This document shows positions 9,753 to 19,766 of a DNA stretch of 64,000 nt, piece after piece (within the stretch, counting starts at the first letter, position 1; each line of letters begins with the position of its first letter). Source of the stretch: Tenggerimyces flavus. GTDB lineage: Bacteria > Actinomycetota > Actinomycetes > Propionibacteriales > Actinopolymorphaceae. The notes under the pieces are model-generated. The model was not told the DNA's origin. It made no database searches and was given only the letters and a program-made list of their open reading frames with translations. The stretch lies in contig NZ_JAFBCM010000001.1 in NCBI RefSeq assembly GCF_016907715.1, positions 8,037,420 through 8,101,419 of the forward strand. Direction: 5' to 3'. The translations under genes were made by a program, and so were the position numbers.

Positions 9753-9920
9753 TCGTAGGTCGGTGGGGCAACTCGGAAGCGGTTGCTTGCGAGTCCGCGG
9801 GGTCTCGGCGTGGGCGAAGGCCGGACGTTCCTGGTCGTCACCAGCCCTACGGCTTGGACACCAGTCAACGCGGGGAATACCGCTCTGTCAATGTCGTAGG
9901 CCTACAGTGAAGACCTACGG
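9753..9920. promoter_or_regulatory. candidate TetR operators in the divergent desaturase/tetR region
   Basis: The motif TGTCGTAGG occurs at about 9755 (next to the desaturase start) and again at 9892-9900, where it continues into the perfect 10-bp palindrome GTAGGCCTAC (9896-9905). Related half-sites CCTACGG occur at 9845 and 9914. Repetition of one half-site on both sides of a divergent TetR/target pair suggests an operator set. This is inference from pattern alone. Confidence 0.5.
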
Positions 9921-9950
9921 CAGATTGTCTGCCAGAGCTGAGGACGATCT

Positions 9951-10661
9951 GTGGCCAGCGCGACCACCACTGCCGGAACCGGAGGCAGGCGGCAAGGAAT
10001 TACCCGCACGATGATTTTCGAGACAGCGTTGGAAATCATCGATCGGGACGGTGTCGACGGTCTTTCGATCCGCCGGTTGGGGAAGGCCCTGCACCGCGAT
10101 CCGATGGTCCTGTACCGGTACGTACCGCACAAGACCGACCTCCTCGACGGCATCGCCGAAGAGGTGTTGTCCCAGCTCAGGGTGGACACGACCGCCGGTG
10201 ACTGGATGTCCCAGCTGCGTGTGGTCGCCCACGACTTCCGGCGGCTCGCCCTGGCCCACCCGCACGTCGTTCCGCTGCTGGTCACACGGCCTTTGTCCAC
10301 CCCGCTGGCACTTCGGCCGTTGGGGACGTTGCGGCCGCTGGAGGCGATCCTCACGCTGCTGACCCGCGCCGAGTTCGCCCCGGCCGAAGCACTCGACATC
10401 TACCGCTCGTTCTTCGGCTTCCTGCACGGCCACGTTCTCACCGAGCTGCAGGAGGTCGTCGAGCAGCCGGACGAGACCGACGACGTGCTCCGGCTCGGGC
10501 TGCACCGGCTGCCGCTGCGGGAGTTCCCGCTGATGCGGGGCCTCGCGCCGGAGCTGGCGAGCTACGACGGGGCCGCCGAACTGGAGCGGGGACTCGACAT
10601 CCTGTTGGCCGGGCTTCAGGCGAATTTACGCCCGCATGGCGGGAGCATCGACGAATCGTGA
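9951..10661 (+). CDS. TetR/AcrR-family transcriptional regulator
   Basis: A 236-residue repressor. Its N-terminal HTH (residues about 18-65) shows ITRTMIFETALEIID, GVDGLSIRRLGKALH and the recognition-helix end MVLYRYVPHKTDLLDGI. The C-terminal ligand domain resembles the tetracycline-repressor-like TetR_C_1 type (LRPLEAILTLLTRAEF). The start is GTG at 9951. It faces the desaturase gene, its likely target together with itself. It is followed by a strong intrinsic terminator at 10724. Confidence 0.9.
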   Translation: MASATTTAGTGGRRQGITRTMIFETALEIIDRDGVDGLSIRRLGKALHRDPMVLYRYVPHKTDLLDGIAEEVLSQLRVDTTAGDWMSQLRVVAHDFRRLALAHPHVVPLLVTRPLSTPLALRPLGTLRPLEAILTLLTRAEFAPAEALDIYRSFFGFLHGHVLTELQEVVEQPDETDDVLRLGLHRLPLREFPLMRGLAPELASYDGAAELERGLDILLAGLQANLRPHGGSIDES

Positions 10662-10723
10662 CGGATGGGCTACCCTCATGTCTCGTAGTCGTCTGCTCTG
10701 TGTGACGTACTCGATTCTTCGAG

Positions 10724-10760
10724 TCCGCGGGCCAGTAAGGCTCGCGGATTTTGCTTTTCT
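10724..10760 (+). terminator. intrinsic terminator or attenuator in the cold-shock leader
   Basis: Stem TCCGCG (10724-10729) with CGCGGA (10743-10748), extended inward by GCC/GGC around loop AGTAA, followed at once by TTTTGCTTTTCTT. A U-rich tail of this quality is rare in such GC-rich DNA. It could end tetR, or act in the leader of the downstream cold-shock gene. Two more hairpins follow: GAGCGG/CCGCTC at 10770-10785, and a pair with GCTCAC/GTGAGC arms at about 10807-10823, just before the ribosome-binding site. Confidence 0.65.
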
Positions 10761-10848
10761 TCCTGAGAAGAGCGGAGTGCCGCTCACGACGAACAAGCGG
10801 CTAGACGCTCACGCGGTGTGAGCGCCGACTTCATTTGTGAGGAAGAAA

Positions 10849-11052
10849 ATGGCTCAAGGCACGGTCAAGTGGTTCAACGCCGACAAGGGTTTCGGCTTCA
10901 TCACGGTTGACGATGGCGGCAAGGACGTCTTCGTTCACTACAGCGAGATCCAGAGCGGGGGCTTCAAGAGCCTCGAAGAGAACCAGCGCGTGCAGTTCGA
11001 GATCGTTCAGGGACCGAAGGGGCCGCAGGCCTCCGCCGTCACCGTCATCTAG
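10849..11052 (+). CDS. cspA: cold-shock protein
   Basis: A 67-residue single OB-fold nucleic-acid-binding protein. RNP1 (KGFGFITV) and RNP2 (VFVHYSEI) motifs are present, along with the classical start [13 protein letters not shown]. It acts as an RNA chaperone in the cytoplasm. The ATG at 10849 follows GAGGAAG closely; the GTG four codons upstream lies within that binding site and was rejected. The roughly 150-base structured leader suggests post-transcriptional control. It overlaps the convergent peptidase gene by four bases. Confidence 0.96.
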   Translation: MAQGTVKWFNADKGFGFITVDDGGKDVFVHYSEIQSGGFKSLEENQRVQFEIVQGPKGPQASAVTVI

Positions 11053-13136
11053 GACCTCAAAGCGCTCCGCAGGAATTCCACCTGCAGGAGAAGTAGGTTC
11101 TCAGCGACCACCTCCTGAGGCGTCATGTGAGTGACTCCTGTCAGGGGGAGCACGGTATGCGGGCGGCCGGCGGCAAGCAAGGCAGAGGAAAGCCGCAGTG
11201 TGTGCGCGGCAACCACGTTGTCGTCGGCCAACCCGTGAATCAACAACAGCGGTCGCTTCAGCCCGGGCGCGAGCGAGCTGAGACTGTTGCGCTCGTAGAC
11301 CTCCGGCTGCTCGTCGGGGTGTCCGAGATAGCGCTCGGTGTACGCGGTGTCGTACAGTCGCCAATCCGTCACCGGCGCCCCAGCGATCGCGGCGTGGAAC
11401 ACGTCCGGTCGCTTCAGCACTGCCAACGCGGCGAGATACCCGCCGTACGACCAACCCCGGATCGCGACGCGCGAGGTGTCGACGTCGTCCGGGTACGCGG
11501 CAGCGATCTGCGCGACCGCCTCCACCTGGTCGTCGAGCGTGCCCACGAAGTCGTCGTGCACCAGGTGCTCCCAGGCCGGACCCCGGTTCGGCGTCCCACG
11601 CCCGTCCGCGACCACGACGCAGAAGCCCTGGTCCGCAAGCCATTGCGGCGTCAGGAACAGAGCCCGTGACGCGCGGACTCGAGCGCCGTGCGGGCCACCG
11701 TACGGGTCGAGCAGGATCGGCAACCGCGCCGACCCCGGCGTGTGGTCGCGCGGGAACAGCACACCCGTCCGCAGCGCACGATCCCCCAGCTCGAGCAGCG
11801 TGACGTTCGGCGCGAACGGCGGAAGCTCTTGCAGGGAAGCGATCCCGCCGACGTGCTCGCCGTTGCGAAGCACCTGAGTCGTGACGCCGTCATGCTCCAA
11901 GCCCGCCGAAGAAAGCACCAGCAGCTCGCTGCCAGCGGATGCGGCGTGCAGCCCGATCTCCGTTGTCTGGAAGACGATCGAGCCGTCGAAGCCGACCACG
12001 ACGACGTGCTGCTCGGTCGGCTCGCCCGTCGCCGACACCACCACGCCGGAGTCGGTCACCGCGAGCACGCTGTCGACCTGCAGCCCCGGCAGCGTGACGT
12101 ACGTGTCGTCGAACGCCAGTCGCCGCGTGTCGGCCTCGAGGTCGTCGCGCAGCATCACCAGCCGGCCGTCCGGCAGCCAGCGCGGCGTCGCCGCCACGAT
12201 CTCGATCCAGAACTCCGAGTGGTCCTCGTGCACCAGCGTCGTCGCGCCGGACTCGACGTCGATCGACAACACCTGCGCCGTGCGGCCGTCCCGGCTGAGC
12301 ACGCGGATCAGCGGCGGGCCGTACGAGGTCCAGCTGGCCGCCATGACGTACGGGAACGCCGCCCGGTCCCAGCTGACCTCGAACCGCGCCCCGTCCAGGC
12401 CGAGCAGCCACAGCGTGACGTCGGCGTTCGGCGTCCCCGCGGCGGGGTAGCGCGTCGGGATCGGCTGCCGGTCGGGGTTCGCCGGGTCGGCGATGTGCCA
12501 GACCTGGACTGGCTCGTTGTCGGCCCGTTCAGCCAGCACGCCCGAGCTGTCCGGGGCCCACCAGGTGCCGACGAACCGGTGCAGCTCCTCGCCCGCGACG
12601 AACTCCGCGAGCCCCCAGGTGACGGTCTCGGACTCCGGCGCCGCGAGCACCCGCTCGGCCGCGGTCTTGATCTCGATCACGCGGAGCGCGCCGTCGGAGA
12701 CGTACGCGACGTACTGGCCGTCGGGCGACAGCCGCGGGTCGAGCACGGCGCCCGTCGCGGGCAGCTCCCCCACCTCGCCGTCGTCCAGGTCCGCGATCCA
12801 CAACCGCGACGACAGGGCGAACGCCGCGATCCGGGCGGACGCGTCGGTCGTGTACGCAACGATGCCGGAAGCGGCCGTCCGGGATCGCTCCCGACGCGCC
12901 CGCTCCTCCTGCGACAGCTCCTCCTCGCCGGTCGCGAGCAGCCTGGCCGGGTTCGCGATCAGGCGTTCCTCGCCGGTGGCCACGTCGTACGACCACAGCT
13001 GCGTGGCGCGCTCGGTGCCGGACGGGGTCCGCAGGAACGCGATGCGGCTCCCGTCCGGCGCGACGGTGAAGGACTGCGGCGCGCCCAGCTTGAAGCCCAT
13101 CGTGCGGGCGGCCAGGCGAGGGAAGGAGATCGTCAC
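11049..13136 (-). CDS. S9 family peptidase (prolyl oligopeptidase/DPP-IV type)
   Basis: A cytoplasmic serine peptidase of 695 residues: an N-terminal beta-propeller-like half with WD/PD40-type repeats ([21 protein letters not shown]) and a C-terminal alpha/beta hydrolase. The catalytic Ser is in GWSYGGYLA, Asp in [11 protein letters not shown] and His in GVTHMTP; PYGGPHG marks the oxyanion region. The GTG at 13136 follows TAGCAT by eight bases (leaderless type). The open frame extends about 600 bases further upstream, but that part runs antisense through the FAD-oxidase gene and is Arg-rich, so it was trimmed. It starts 27 bases after the oxidase stop. Confidence 0.9.
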   Translation of the reverse strand: MTISFPRLAARTMGFKLGAPQSFTVAPDGSRIAFLRTPSGTERATQLWSYDVATGEERLIANPARLLATGEEELSQEERARRERSRTAASGIVAYTTDASARIAAFALSSRLWIADLDDGEVGELPATGAVLDPRLSPDGQYVAYVSDGALRVIEIKTAAERVLAAPESETVTWGLAEFVAGEELHRFVGTWWAPDSSGVLAERADNEPVQVWHIADPANPDRQPIPTRYPAAGTPNADVTLWLLGLDGARFEVSWDRAAFPYVMAASWTSYGPPLIRVLSRDGRTAQVLSIDVESGATTLVHEDHSEFWIEIVAATPRWLPDGRLVMLRDDLEADTRRLAFDDTYVTLPGLQVDSVLAVTDSGVVVSATGEPTEQHVVVVGFDGSIVFQTTEIGLHAASAGSELLVLSSAGLEHDGVTTQVLRNGEHVGGIASLQELPPFAPNVTLLELGDRALRTGVLFPRDHTPGSARLPILLDPYGGPHGARVRASRALFLTPQWLADQGFCVVVADGRGTPNRGPAWEHLVHDDFVGTLDDQVEAVAQIAAAYPDDVDTSRVAIRGWSYGGYLAALAVLKRPDVFHAAIAGAPVTDWRLYDTAYTERYLGHPDEQPEVYERNSLSSLAPGLKRPLLLIHGLADDNVVAAHTLRLSSALLAAGRPHTVLPLTGVTHMTPQEVVAENLLLLQVEFLRSALRS

Positions 13137-13162
13137 GAGTCCTGATGCTAGGGCAAACGTCC

Positions 13163-14533
13163 CTAGGGCTTGAGGTTCTGGTTCAGGTGGAAGAGGTTGT
13201 CCGGGTCGTACTTCCGCTTGATCTCGACCAGGCGGCCGTAGTTGCCCTTGTAGTTCGCGGCGACGCGGTCCTCGTCGTCGCCGGACATGAAGTTGACGTA
13301 GCCCCCGTCCTCGGAGTGCGGCGCCGTCGCGGCGTAGTAGTCGCGCACCCATTGGATGTTCGCCTCGTTGTCGGCCGGGTCCGGCCACATGCCGGCGATG
13401 TTCGTCGCGTAGCTCGCGTCCCGGTACGCGAAGGCGGTCGAGTCGGCCGCGACGCGGTGGCACGCGCCGTTGATCGGGTAGATGTGCATGGTCGCGCTGA
13501 CGGCCGGCACCTTCGGCCCGTACTCGAGGTGACCCTCGATCGCCTCGTCGGTGAGCTCGGTGTTGAAGTTCGCCTTCCAGTAGTGCTGCAAACCGGGCGG
13601 CAGCAGCGCGTCGAACGCGCTGTTGAGTGCCGGGTACGGCATCGGCCCGACGTGCTCGGCGACGAGCGACCCGATGTCGCGGAACGGCCGGAACGCCTTC
13701 TCGCCCTCGTCGAGCGGACCCGCCCAACACGCCACGACCAGCGCGAACGTCTCACCGTGGCGGTTCTCCGGAATGAACGGCAACGGCGGCGCGATCTGGA
13801 ACGCCGGGAATCCGCCGAGCTGCTCCGGCGCCTCGGCGATGTACTCGCGGAACGTCCGCAGCATGTCGCCCGCGCGATCGAGCTCGAAGAACATCGGCCC
13901 GCCGTAGATGTCCTTGACCGGACTCAGCCGGAACTCCAACGAGGTCGCGACCCCGAAGTTGCCACCACCGCCGCGGAGCGCCCAGAACAGATCGTCGTTC
14001 TCCTTCTCGCTGGCGATGACCAGCCGGCCGTCCGCCGTGACGATGTCGGCCGAGATCAGGTTGTCGCAGGACAGCCCCAATCCCCTTGCCAGGTAGCCGA
14101 TACCGCCACCCAGCGTCAGGCCGGCAACACCGGTGGTGGAGATGATGCCGCCGGTGGTCGCGAGCCCGTACGGGTAGGTCATCGCGTTGAAGTCGCCCCA
14201 CGTCGCGCCACCGCCGACGCGCGCGGTCTGCGTGTGCGGATCGACCCGGCCGCCGCGCATCGCGGACAGGTCGAGCACCACACCGCCGTCGACGGTGCCG
14301 AACCCGGGCACACTGTGCGAACCACCACGGACAGCGAGGTCGAAGTCGTTGTCGCGGGCGAAGTCGACCGTGGCCATGACGTCGCCCACGTTGACGCAAC
14401 GCACGACGACGCGGGGCCGCCGGTCGATCATCGCGTTGTAGACCGTACGTGCCTCGTCGTACCCCGGATCGTCGGCGGTGATCACCACGCCGCGAACGCT
14501 CTCGCGCAACTGCTCGATGGTGGGTTTGGCCAT
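13163..14533 (-). CDS. FAD-binding oxidoreductase, berberine-bridge (BBE) type
   Basis: A 456-residue PCMH-fold flavoprotein oxidase. The FAD-linking region RGGSHSVPGFG holds the His that forms an 8-alpha-histidyl bond in this family, and GGATWGDFNAMTYPYGLATTGG and LTLGGGIGYLARGLGL bind the cofactor. The C-terminal BBE segment ends NYKGNYGRLVEIKRKYDPDN, with the usual YYG-like register. Substrates in this family range from sugars to alkaloid-like compounds, and none can be assigned here. The start ATG at 14533 has GGAG upstream. No Sec signal is seen. Confidence 0.9.
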   Translation of the reverse strand: MAKPTIEQLRESVRGVVITADDPGYDEARTVYNAMIDRRPRVVVRCVNVGDVMATVDFARDNDFDLAVRGGSHSVPGFGTVDGGVVLDLSAMRGGRVDPHTQTARVGGGATWGDFNAMTYPYGLATTGGIISTTGVAGLTLGGGIGYLARGLGLSCDNLISADIVTADGRLVIASEKENDDLFWALRGGGGNFGVATSLEFRLSPVKDIYGGPMFFELDRAGDMLRTFREYIAEAPEQLGGFPAFQIAPPLPFIPENRHGETFALVVACWAGPLDEGEKAFRPFRDIGSLVAEHVGPMPYPALNSAFDALLPPGLQHYWKANFNTELTDEAIEGHLEYGPKVPAVSATMHIYPINGACHRVAADSTAFAYRDASYATNIAGMWPDPADNEANIQWVRDYYAATAPHSEDGGYVNFMSGDDEDRVAANYKGNYGRLVEIKRKYDPDNLFHLNQNLKP

Positions 14534-14700
14534 GACGCGCTCCACTCCCGTCGCCCTGCCGCCGGACGTGAAGCACAAACCCCCGCCAAACCTCCAACGG
14601 AGGCTGGGCGACTATCCCTTGTCGAGCCCGCCACGCTACGCCGATGCGACAGCGACCGAGGACGATTGCGGATTTCGTCGTCCCCGGCCGCTCGCTGCCC

Positions 14701-14759
14701 CTATTGGATGAAGGGCACCTTCATCCAAACCTATTGGATGAAGGTGCCCTTCATCTAAG
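14701..14759. repeat. 30-bp tandem duplication of a palindrome (nested hairpins)
   Basis: CTATTGGATGAAGG recurs 30 bases apart (14701 and 14731). Each copy is the left arm of its own hairpin: 14704-14714 with 14718-14728, and 14734-14744 with 14748-14758. The two modules are also complementary to each other, allowing alternative long-stem or cruciform folding. It lies 16 bases after the stop of the minus-strand GxGYxYP gene and probably terminates it. The remaining 14534-14700 shows nothing further. Confidence 0.75.
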
Positions 14760-14774
14760 GCACTCGGGCGTGGG

Positions 14775-16829
14775 CTAGGAGACTCCGGCCTGCTTCATCA
14801 GGTCGAAGTAGTGGTCACCGCGGACCGGAACGGCCTGCGGGCCGAGCTGGTCGGCGACCCACTTCAGGTCGGTCGGCGTCAGGTCCCAAGCCGGCACCCC
14901 CACCGCGATGAACAGCGGCGAATTCCCATCCCAGGCTGCGATCTGAGCCTTGATCGCGTTCGCCATCTCGGTGCGGTTCACGAACGCCAGCTGCCGCGAC
15001 ACCGGCAGGCCGCCGACCATCGACGTGTCGCTCTGCGTGAACCACATGTTGAACACCGCGCCCTTCAGACCGAGCGCCGTACGGTAGGCCGCGCCGTCCT
15101 CGGGTCGCATCGTCGAACGGTCGTCCAGCGCGTACATCACCGACAAGCCGGGCTTGGTGAAGTACCGCGGCTTCGACGACGCGAGGAACGACTGCAGATG
15201 ATCGGCCGGCCACAGCGACGGGAAGAAGTACCCGGGCCCGCTCGGCCCCGCCACCAGCAGGTCGTTCTTCGTGGCCGTCGCCTGGTACGTCGCCCACATG
15301 TCCGGCGCCGCGTCGACCACCAGCGGGCTGACCGACCAGTTCAGCGGCACCTTGCCGCGGTCCGGGTTGTCCCAGATCCGGCGCATGTGGTGCTGCACGT
15401 ACTGCAGGTTGTCGCCCTCGCTCAACGTGAACGTGACGTACGCCTTGTTCTGCAACGGCGGCGGCGCGACCACCTTCTGCGCACGGATCGGGGAGCGCAC
15501 GCCGCCGTGCACGGACGCGTTCTCGAGGAAGTCCGCCGCGAGCACGTAGATGCCGTGCCGCGACGCCATCCGTACACCGTTGAACTCGTCGGTGAACCAG
15601 CCGAGGTACGGCGTCCCCTTCTCCACCGAGGCGAAGATCTGGTCGAGCAGCGCCTGCTCCTCGGGGTTGTCGTTCGACTGCAGCCAGAACGGCATCGCGC
15701 CGATCGCCAGCGCGTAGTCGCGCAGCGGCAACGACTCCGGCTCCTTGTCGTCCGACGACACCGGCGGCCGGACCTTCGACGCGGAAACCACGTACTGGTT
15801 GAACATGTCGACCGACACCGTGAACTTCGTCGCCCCTGCCGGCGGCACGAACCGGTAGACCCAGTAGCCCGTCCCGTCAGCGAACCGGTGCGCACCCTCT
15901 GGCTCGGTGCTCGGCTTGAACGCGGACCGGCTGCGGTCCGTCAGCGCGGCGCGCTCCTCCGGCGTCCCGACCTCGAACTCCTGCACCACCTGGTCGTTCG
16001 CCTTGACCGTCACCTTGTGCACCGCGGGTCCCCAACCGTCGGCGGGGAACGCGTCGGTGAAGCGCAGGTAGACCGCCTCGCCGCCGAGGTAGGAGGTGAG
16101 GTCGAGCTCGTGCACCGCGCGGTTCGAGCCGTTGCGGATCTGCTCGTCCTCGCGGATCAGCTCGACGAAGTCCTTGAAGTTGTCCGCGGGCACCGTCACG
16201 CTGCGGCCGGGGCTGATCCCGACCAGCGCCTTGTGCGTCGTCTGCGGCCAGAGGTGTTCGAACTGCCACGCCGTCGCCTCGAGGCCGGTCTCGAAGTCGC
16301 CGCGATAGTCGTCGATCACCGCGAGGTTGTACGGCGCGGCGGTCAGCTTCGCGGCGAGCTGCGGGCTCGCGACGACGCCGCCGCGGATCCCCGCCAGCGT
16401 GGTCGCGACGTTGATCGTCTCCGGCACCGCGGGGTCGTAGATCACGATGCCGTTCGTGCGCGGCAGGTACTTCTTGATCAGCTGCCACGGGTCGGCGTAC
16501 GTGCGGTACGGCACGTCGGTGTCGTCCAGCCAGGTACGGCTGCCCTCGGCCGGCTGGTCGTGGATCACGTAGATCTGCGGGCGTTCTCGGTTGATCAGGC
16601 CCTGCAACGTACGCAGCAGGATCTGGACGTCGACGGCGGTGGACTGCCCGTTCGTCAGCGCGACATCAAGGTGTCGAGCCTTCGCGAACGTCGGAAGCTC
16701 TTGCCCTGCGGGCCATTGCACTCCGGACGGGTCGGCAGCGGACGCCGAACCGGTCGGGGCGACGAGGCCAACCACGAGTGTCGCGGCGGCCAACAACATG
16801 ACGGGGATGCGACGTGGGAACGATGCCAT
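14775..16829 (-). CDS. exported GxGYxYP-domain protein
   Basis: A 684-residue secreted protein. A Sec signal peptide is clear (FPRRIPVMLLAAATLVVGL with cleavage near SASAADP). The C-terminal half contains GPSGPGYFFP (residues 528-537), the hallmark of GxGYxYP proteins, which are predicted glycoside hydrolases of unknown substrate. The N-terminal half (about 50-200) matches the family's companion domain. An inserted beta-sandwich-like stretch at about 240-345 looks carbohydrate-binding (TSYLGGEAVYLRFTDAFP). The ATG at 16829 is preceded by a -35/-10 pair that would give a leaderless mRNA. Confidence 0.85.
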   Translation of the reverse strand: MASFPRRIPVMLLAAATLVVGLVAPTGSASAADPSGVQWPAGQELPTFAKARHLDVALTNGQSTAVDVQILLRTLQGLINRERPQIYVIHDQPAEGSRTWLDDTDVPYRTYADPWQLIKKYLPRTNGIVIYDPAVPETINVATTLAGIRGGVVASPQLAAKLTAAPYNLAVIDDYRGDFETGLEATAWQFEHLWPQTTHKALVGISPGRSVTVPADNFKDFVELIREDEQIRNGSNRAVHELDLTSYLGGEAVYLRFTDAFPADGWGPAVHKVTVKANDQVVQEFEVGTPEERAALTDRSRSAFKPSTEPEGAHRFADGTGYWVYRFVPPAGATKFTVSVDMFNQYVVSASKVRPPVSSDDKEPESLPLRDYALAIGAMPFWLQSNDNPEEQALLDQIFASVEKGTPYLGWFTDEFNGVRMASRHGIYVLAADFLENASVHGGVRSPIRAQKVVAPPPLQNKAYVTFTLSEGDNLQYVQHHMRRIWDNPDRGKVPLNWSVSPLVVDAAPDMWATYQATATKNDLLVAGPSGPGYFFPSLWPADHLQSFLASSKPRYFTKPGLSVMYALDDRSTMRPEDGAAYRTALGLKGAVFNMWFTQSDTSMVGGLPVSRQLAFVNRTEMANAIKAQIAAWDGNSPLFIAVGVPAWDLTPTDLKWVADQLGPQAVPVRGDHYFDLMKQAGVS

Positions 16830-16837
16830 GCAGCCGA

Positions 16838-16866
16838 ATCTCAGGGTGGCGCATGGTACGCGTCAA
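16838..16866 (-). promoter_or_regulatory. promoter of the GxGYxYP gene
   Basis: On the minus strand TTGACG (16866-16861) and TGAGAT (16843-16838) are 17 bases apart, and the ATG follows eight bases after the -10. Transcription would therefore begin at or next to the start codon. Confidence 0.5.
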
Positions 16867-16917
16867 GGCGTGTGTCCGGTATCAGAGGTGTCACCAAGCT
16901 GCCGTGGCAACATGGTG

Positions 16918-18057
<1,140 letters not shown>

Positions 18058-18071
18058 GGTCTTGGAGTCTT

Positions 18072-19025
18072 CTAGATGGTGACGACTACCTTGCCGCGGG
18101 GGTGGCCGGTGCGCATGTGGCGAATCGCGTCGGCGGCCTCGGTGAGCGGGTACGTGCGGTCGATGACCGGCGTGACCTTGCCGGCCTCGATCAGCTCGCG
18201 GAGCTCGTCGAGGTCTTCCGCCTTCTCGGTCGAGAGCATCCCGCGCAGCTGCTGTCCGACGAACAGCGACAGCAACGGCGCGCGCAGCATGGCCTTGCCG
18301 ATGCCACCGGTCCACTTGGCGCCCGTCTCGGCACCGACGATGACGAGAATCCCCTTGGGAGCAAGGGCTTTGCGGAGGCGTCCGAGCGTGCGGTTGCCGC
18401 CGGTGTCGATGATGAGGTCGTACGGGCCGGTGAAGTCCTCGCGCGTGTAGTCGACGACCTCGTCCGCGCCGATCGCCCGGACGTGGTCGACGCTCTCCGT
18501 GCGGCAGACGCCGGTCACGCGGGCGCCGGCCGCCTTGGCGAGCTGGACGGCGAACGTTCCGACGCCGCCGGACGCGCCGATCACCAACACCCGTTGGCCT
18601 GGCTGGATGCCGCGGGTCGCCTGCAGGGCGGTGCCGCCGGAGATCGGGACGACGGCCGCCTGCTCGAACGTGAGGTTGGCCGGCTTTCGTGCCGCCAGCT
18701 TCGCCTTGACGGTGACGTACTCGGCGAACGAGCCCTCGCACGTTCCATAGATCTCGTCGCCTGGTTGGAAGCCGGCCACGTTCGGGCCGACCGCCTCGAC
18801 GACGCCGGCGACCTCGCGGCCGCGGACGCGGTCCTTCGGTCCCTTGAAACCGATGCCGAGCCGCACGAGGTACGGGCGCCCGGCCATGAAGTGCCACACG
18901 CCCTGCTCGACGCCGGCCGCGCGCACCTGGACGAGCAGCTCCCCCTCACCAGCCGTCGGCGTCGGGATATCGGCGAACTCGAGCACGCCGGCCTCTCCGT
19001 ACCGGTCTTGCACGATTGCCTTCAT
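18072..19025 (-). CDS. NAD(P)-dependent quinone-type oxidoreductase (zinc-independent MDR family)
   Basis: A 317-residue medium-chain dehydrogenase/reductase. An N-terminal GroES-like domain (AGVEQGVWHFMAGRP) is followed by a Rossmann fold with VLVIGASGGVGTFAVQLAKAAGARV. The structural-zinc cysteines of classical alcohol dehydrogenases are absent, so quinone reductase or enoyl-type activity is likelier. ATG at 19025, seven bases after the HTH gene stop, so probably in the same transcript as the small membrane protein and HTH genes. Confidence 0.9.
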   Translation of the reverse strand: MKAIVQDRYGEAGVLEFADIPTPTAGEGELLVQVRAAGVEQGVWHFMAGRPYLVRLGIGFKGPKDRVRGREVAGVVEAVGPNVAGFQPGDEIYGTCEGSFAEYVTVKAKLAARKPANLTFEQAAVVPISGGTALQATRGIQPGQRVLVIGASGGVGTFAVQLAKAAGARVTGVCRTESVDHVRAIGADEVVDYTREDFTGPYDLIIDTGGNRTLGRLRKALAPKGILVIVGAETGAKWTGGIGKAMLRAPLLSLFVGQQLRGMLSTEKAEDLDELRELIEAGKVTPVIDRTYPLTEAADAIRHMRTGHPRGKVVVTI

Positions 19026-19032
19026 GACGTAC

Positions 19033-19248
19033 TCATTTCTCCGGGTACTGGAACACGGCGTCGAGCGTCGCGTCGAAGACCCGGGCGATCTGGAATGCCA
19101 TCTCCAGCGAGGGCGAGTAGCGGCCCTGCTCGATGGCGATGACGGTCTGGCGAGTCACGCCGATGCGTTCGGCCAACTCCGCTTGGGTCATTTCCCCGTT
19201 CGCGAAGCGGAGGGCACGGATCGAGTTCGTGACTTTGGTGGGCTTCAC
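19033..19248 (-). CDS. small HTH (Xre/Cro-type) regulator
   Basis: A 71-residue protein that is almost only a helix-turn-helix: MTQAELAERIGVTRQTVIAI followed by EQGRYSPSLEMAFQIARVF. This compact YozG-like type is usually encoded beside a small membrane protein, as here. The GTG start overlaps the stop of that gene as GTGA, so translation is coupled. The likely target is the TGTCAA-N6-TTGACA dyad upstream of the membrane gene, which would make the unit autoregulated. Confidence 0.88.
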   Translation of the reverse strand: MKPTKVTNSIRALRFANGEMTQAELAERIGVTRQTVIAIEQGRYSPSLEMAFQIARVFDATLDAVFQYPEK

Positions 19249-19673
19249 CACGGCTGGAAGCCCCTGCGGTAGGCGAAGATCCTGGCCACGGAGCCGAGCA
19301 CCGCGGAGAGCACGAAGCAGACGTAGACGGCGTTCGCGATCCAGAAGTAGTCGAGCTCGAGCATCGCCATCAGCAGCGCGGCGACTCCGCCGATCACGAC
19401 GAACGACTGGCCGATCGCGTCCCCGAACCGGGTGATCTCCCGGTCGCGCTGGTCCTTCTTCGTCCCGTCCCTGCCCGCGGCCATGGAGACGATGATCTCG
19501 AGCACGATCGCGGCGATGATCGCCCCGACGATCGTCCAGACCAGCGGCCAGACGTACGTGACGTCGGTCAGGCTCCGGCCGTCCGCGCGGGACAGCACGG
19601 TCACGACGTAGAACGCGAAACCGACCGTCGAGACCACCACCATGATCCACGCCCGCTTCTCTTCGTGCGCCAT
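19245..19673 (-). CDS. small integral membrane protein (partner of the HTH regulator)
   Basis: A 142-residue protein with four predicted helices (near 8-28, 40-62, 88-106 and 112-128) and a charged cytoplasmic loop (GRDGTKKDQRDREITRFGD). It resembles the membrane component that accompanies YozG-like regulators in many Gram-positive bacteria; function is unknown. The ATG at 19673 is chosen over two upstream Met codons because AGGAG is correctly placed for it and because the operator would otherwise lie within the coding sequence. Confidence 0.8.
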   Translation of the reverse strand: MAHEEKRAWIMVVVSTVGFAFYVVTVLSRADGRSLTDVTYVWPLVWTIVGAIIAAIVLEIIVSMAAGRDGTKKDQRDREITRFGDAIGQSFVVIGGVAALLMAMLELDYFWIANAVYVCFVLSAVLGSVARIFAYRRGFQPW

Positions 19674-19687
19674 CACTCCTGCTTCCA

Positions 19688-19740
19688 TGTCAAAGATTGT
19701 TGACATGCTCGAATGTAAAGCAGCGCGGACATGATGTCAA
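19688..19740 (-). promoter_or_regulatory. promoter with operator for the membrane/HTH operon
   Basis: Reading the minus strand: TTGACA (19740-19735), 17 bases, TACATT (19717-19712), a near-consensus vegetative promoter. The dyad TGTCAA-N6-TTGACA (19688-19705) covers the expected start site. A repressor there would block initiation; the HTH protein of the same operon is the obvious candidate. Confidence 0.7.
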
Positions 19741-19766
19741 ACGTTCTTTACTTCCCGAGATTACGC

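Noticed and set aside
10636-10821. 61-codon frame upstream of the cold-shock gene
   Set aside because: Runs through the terminator hairpin and leader structures; no coding features.
13137-13730. N-terminal extension of the S9 peptidase
   Set aside because: Runs through the FAD-oxidase gene in another frame with Arg/Gly-rich text and no family similarity.
18058-18897. N-terminal extension of the NUDIX fusion protein
   Set aside because: Shadow of the oxidoreductase gene in another frame; the NUDIX domain starts at the GTG 18057.
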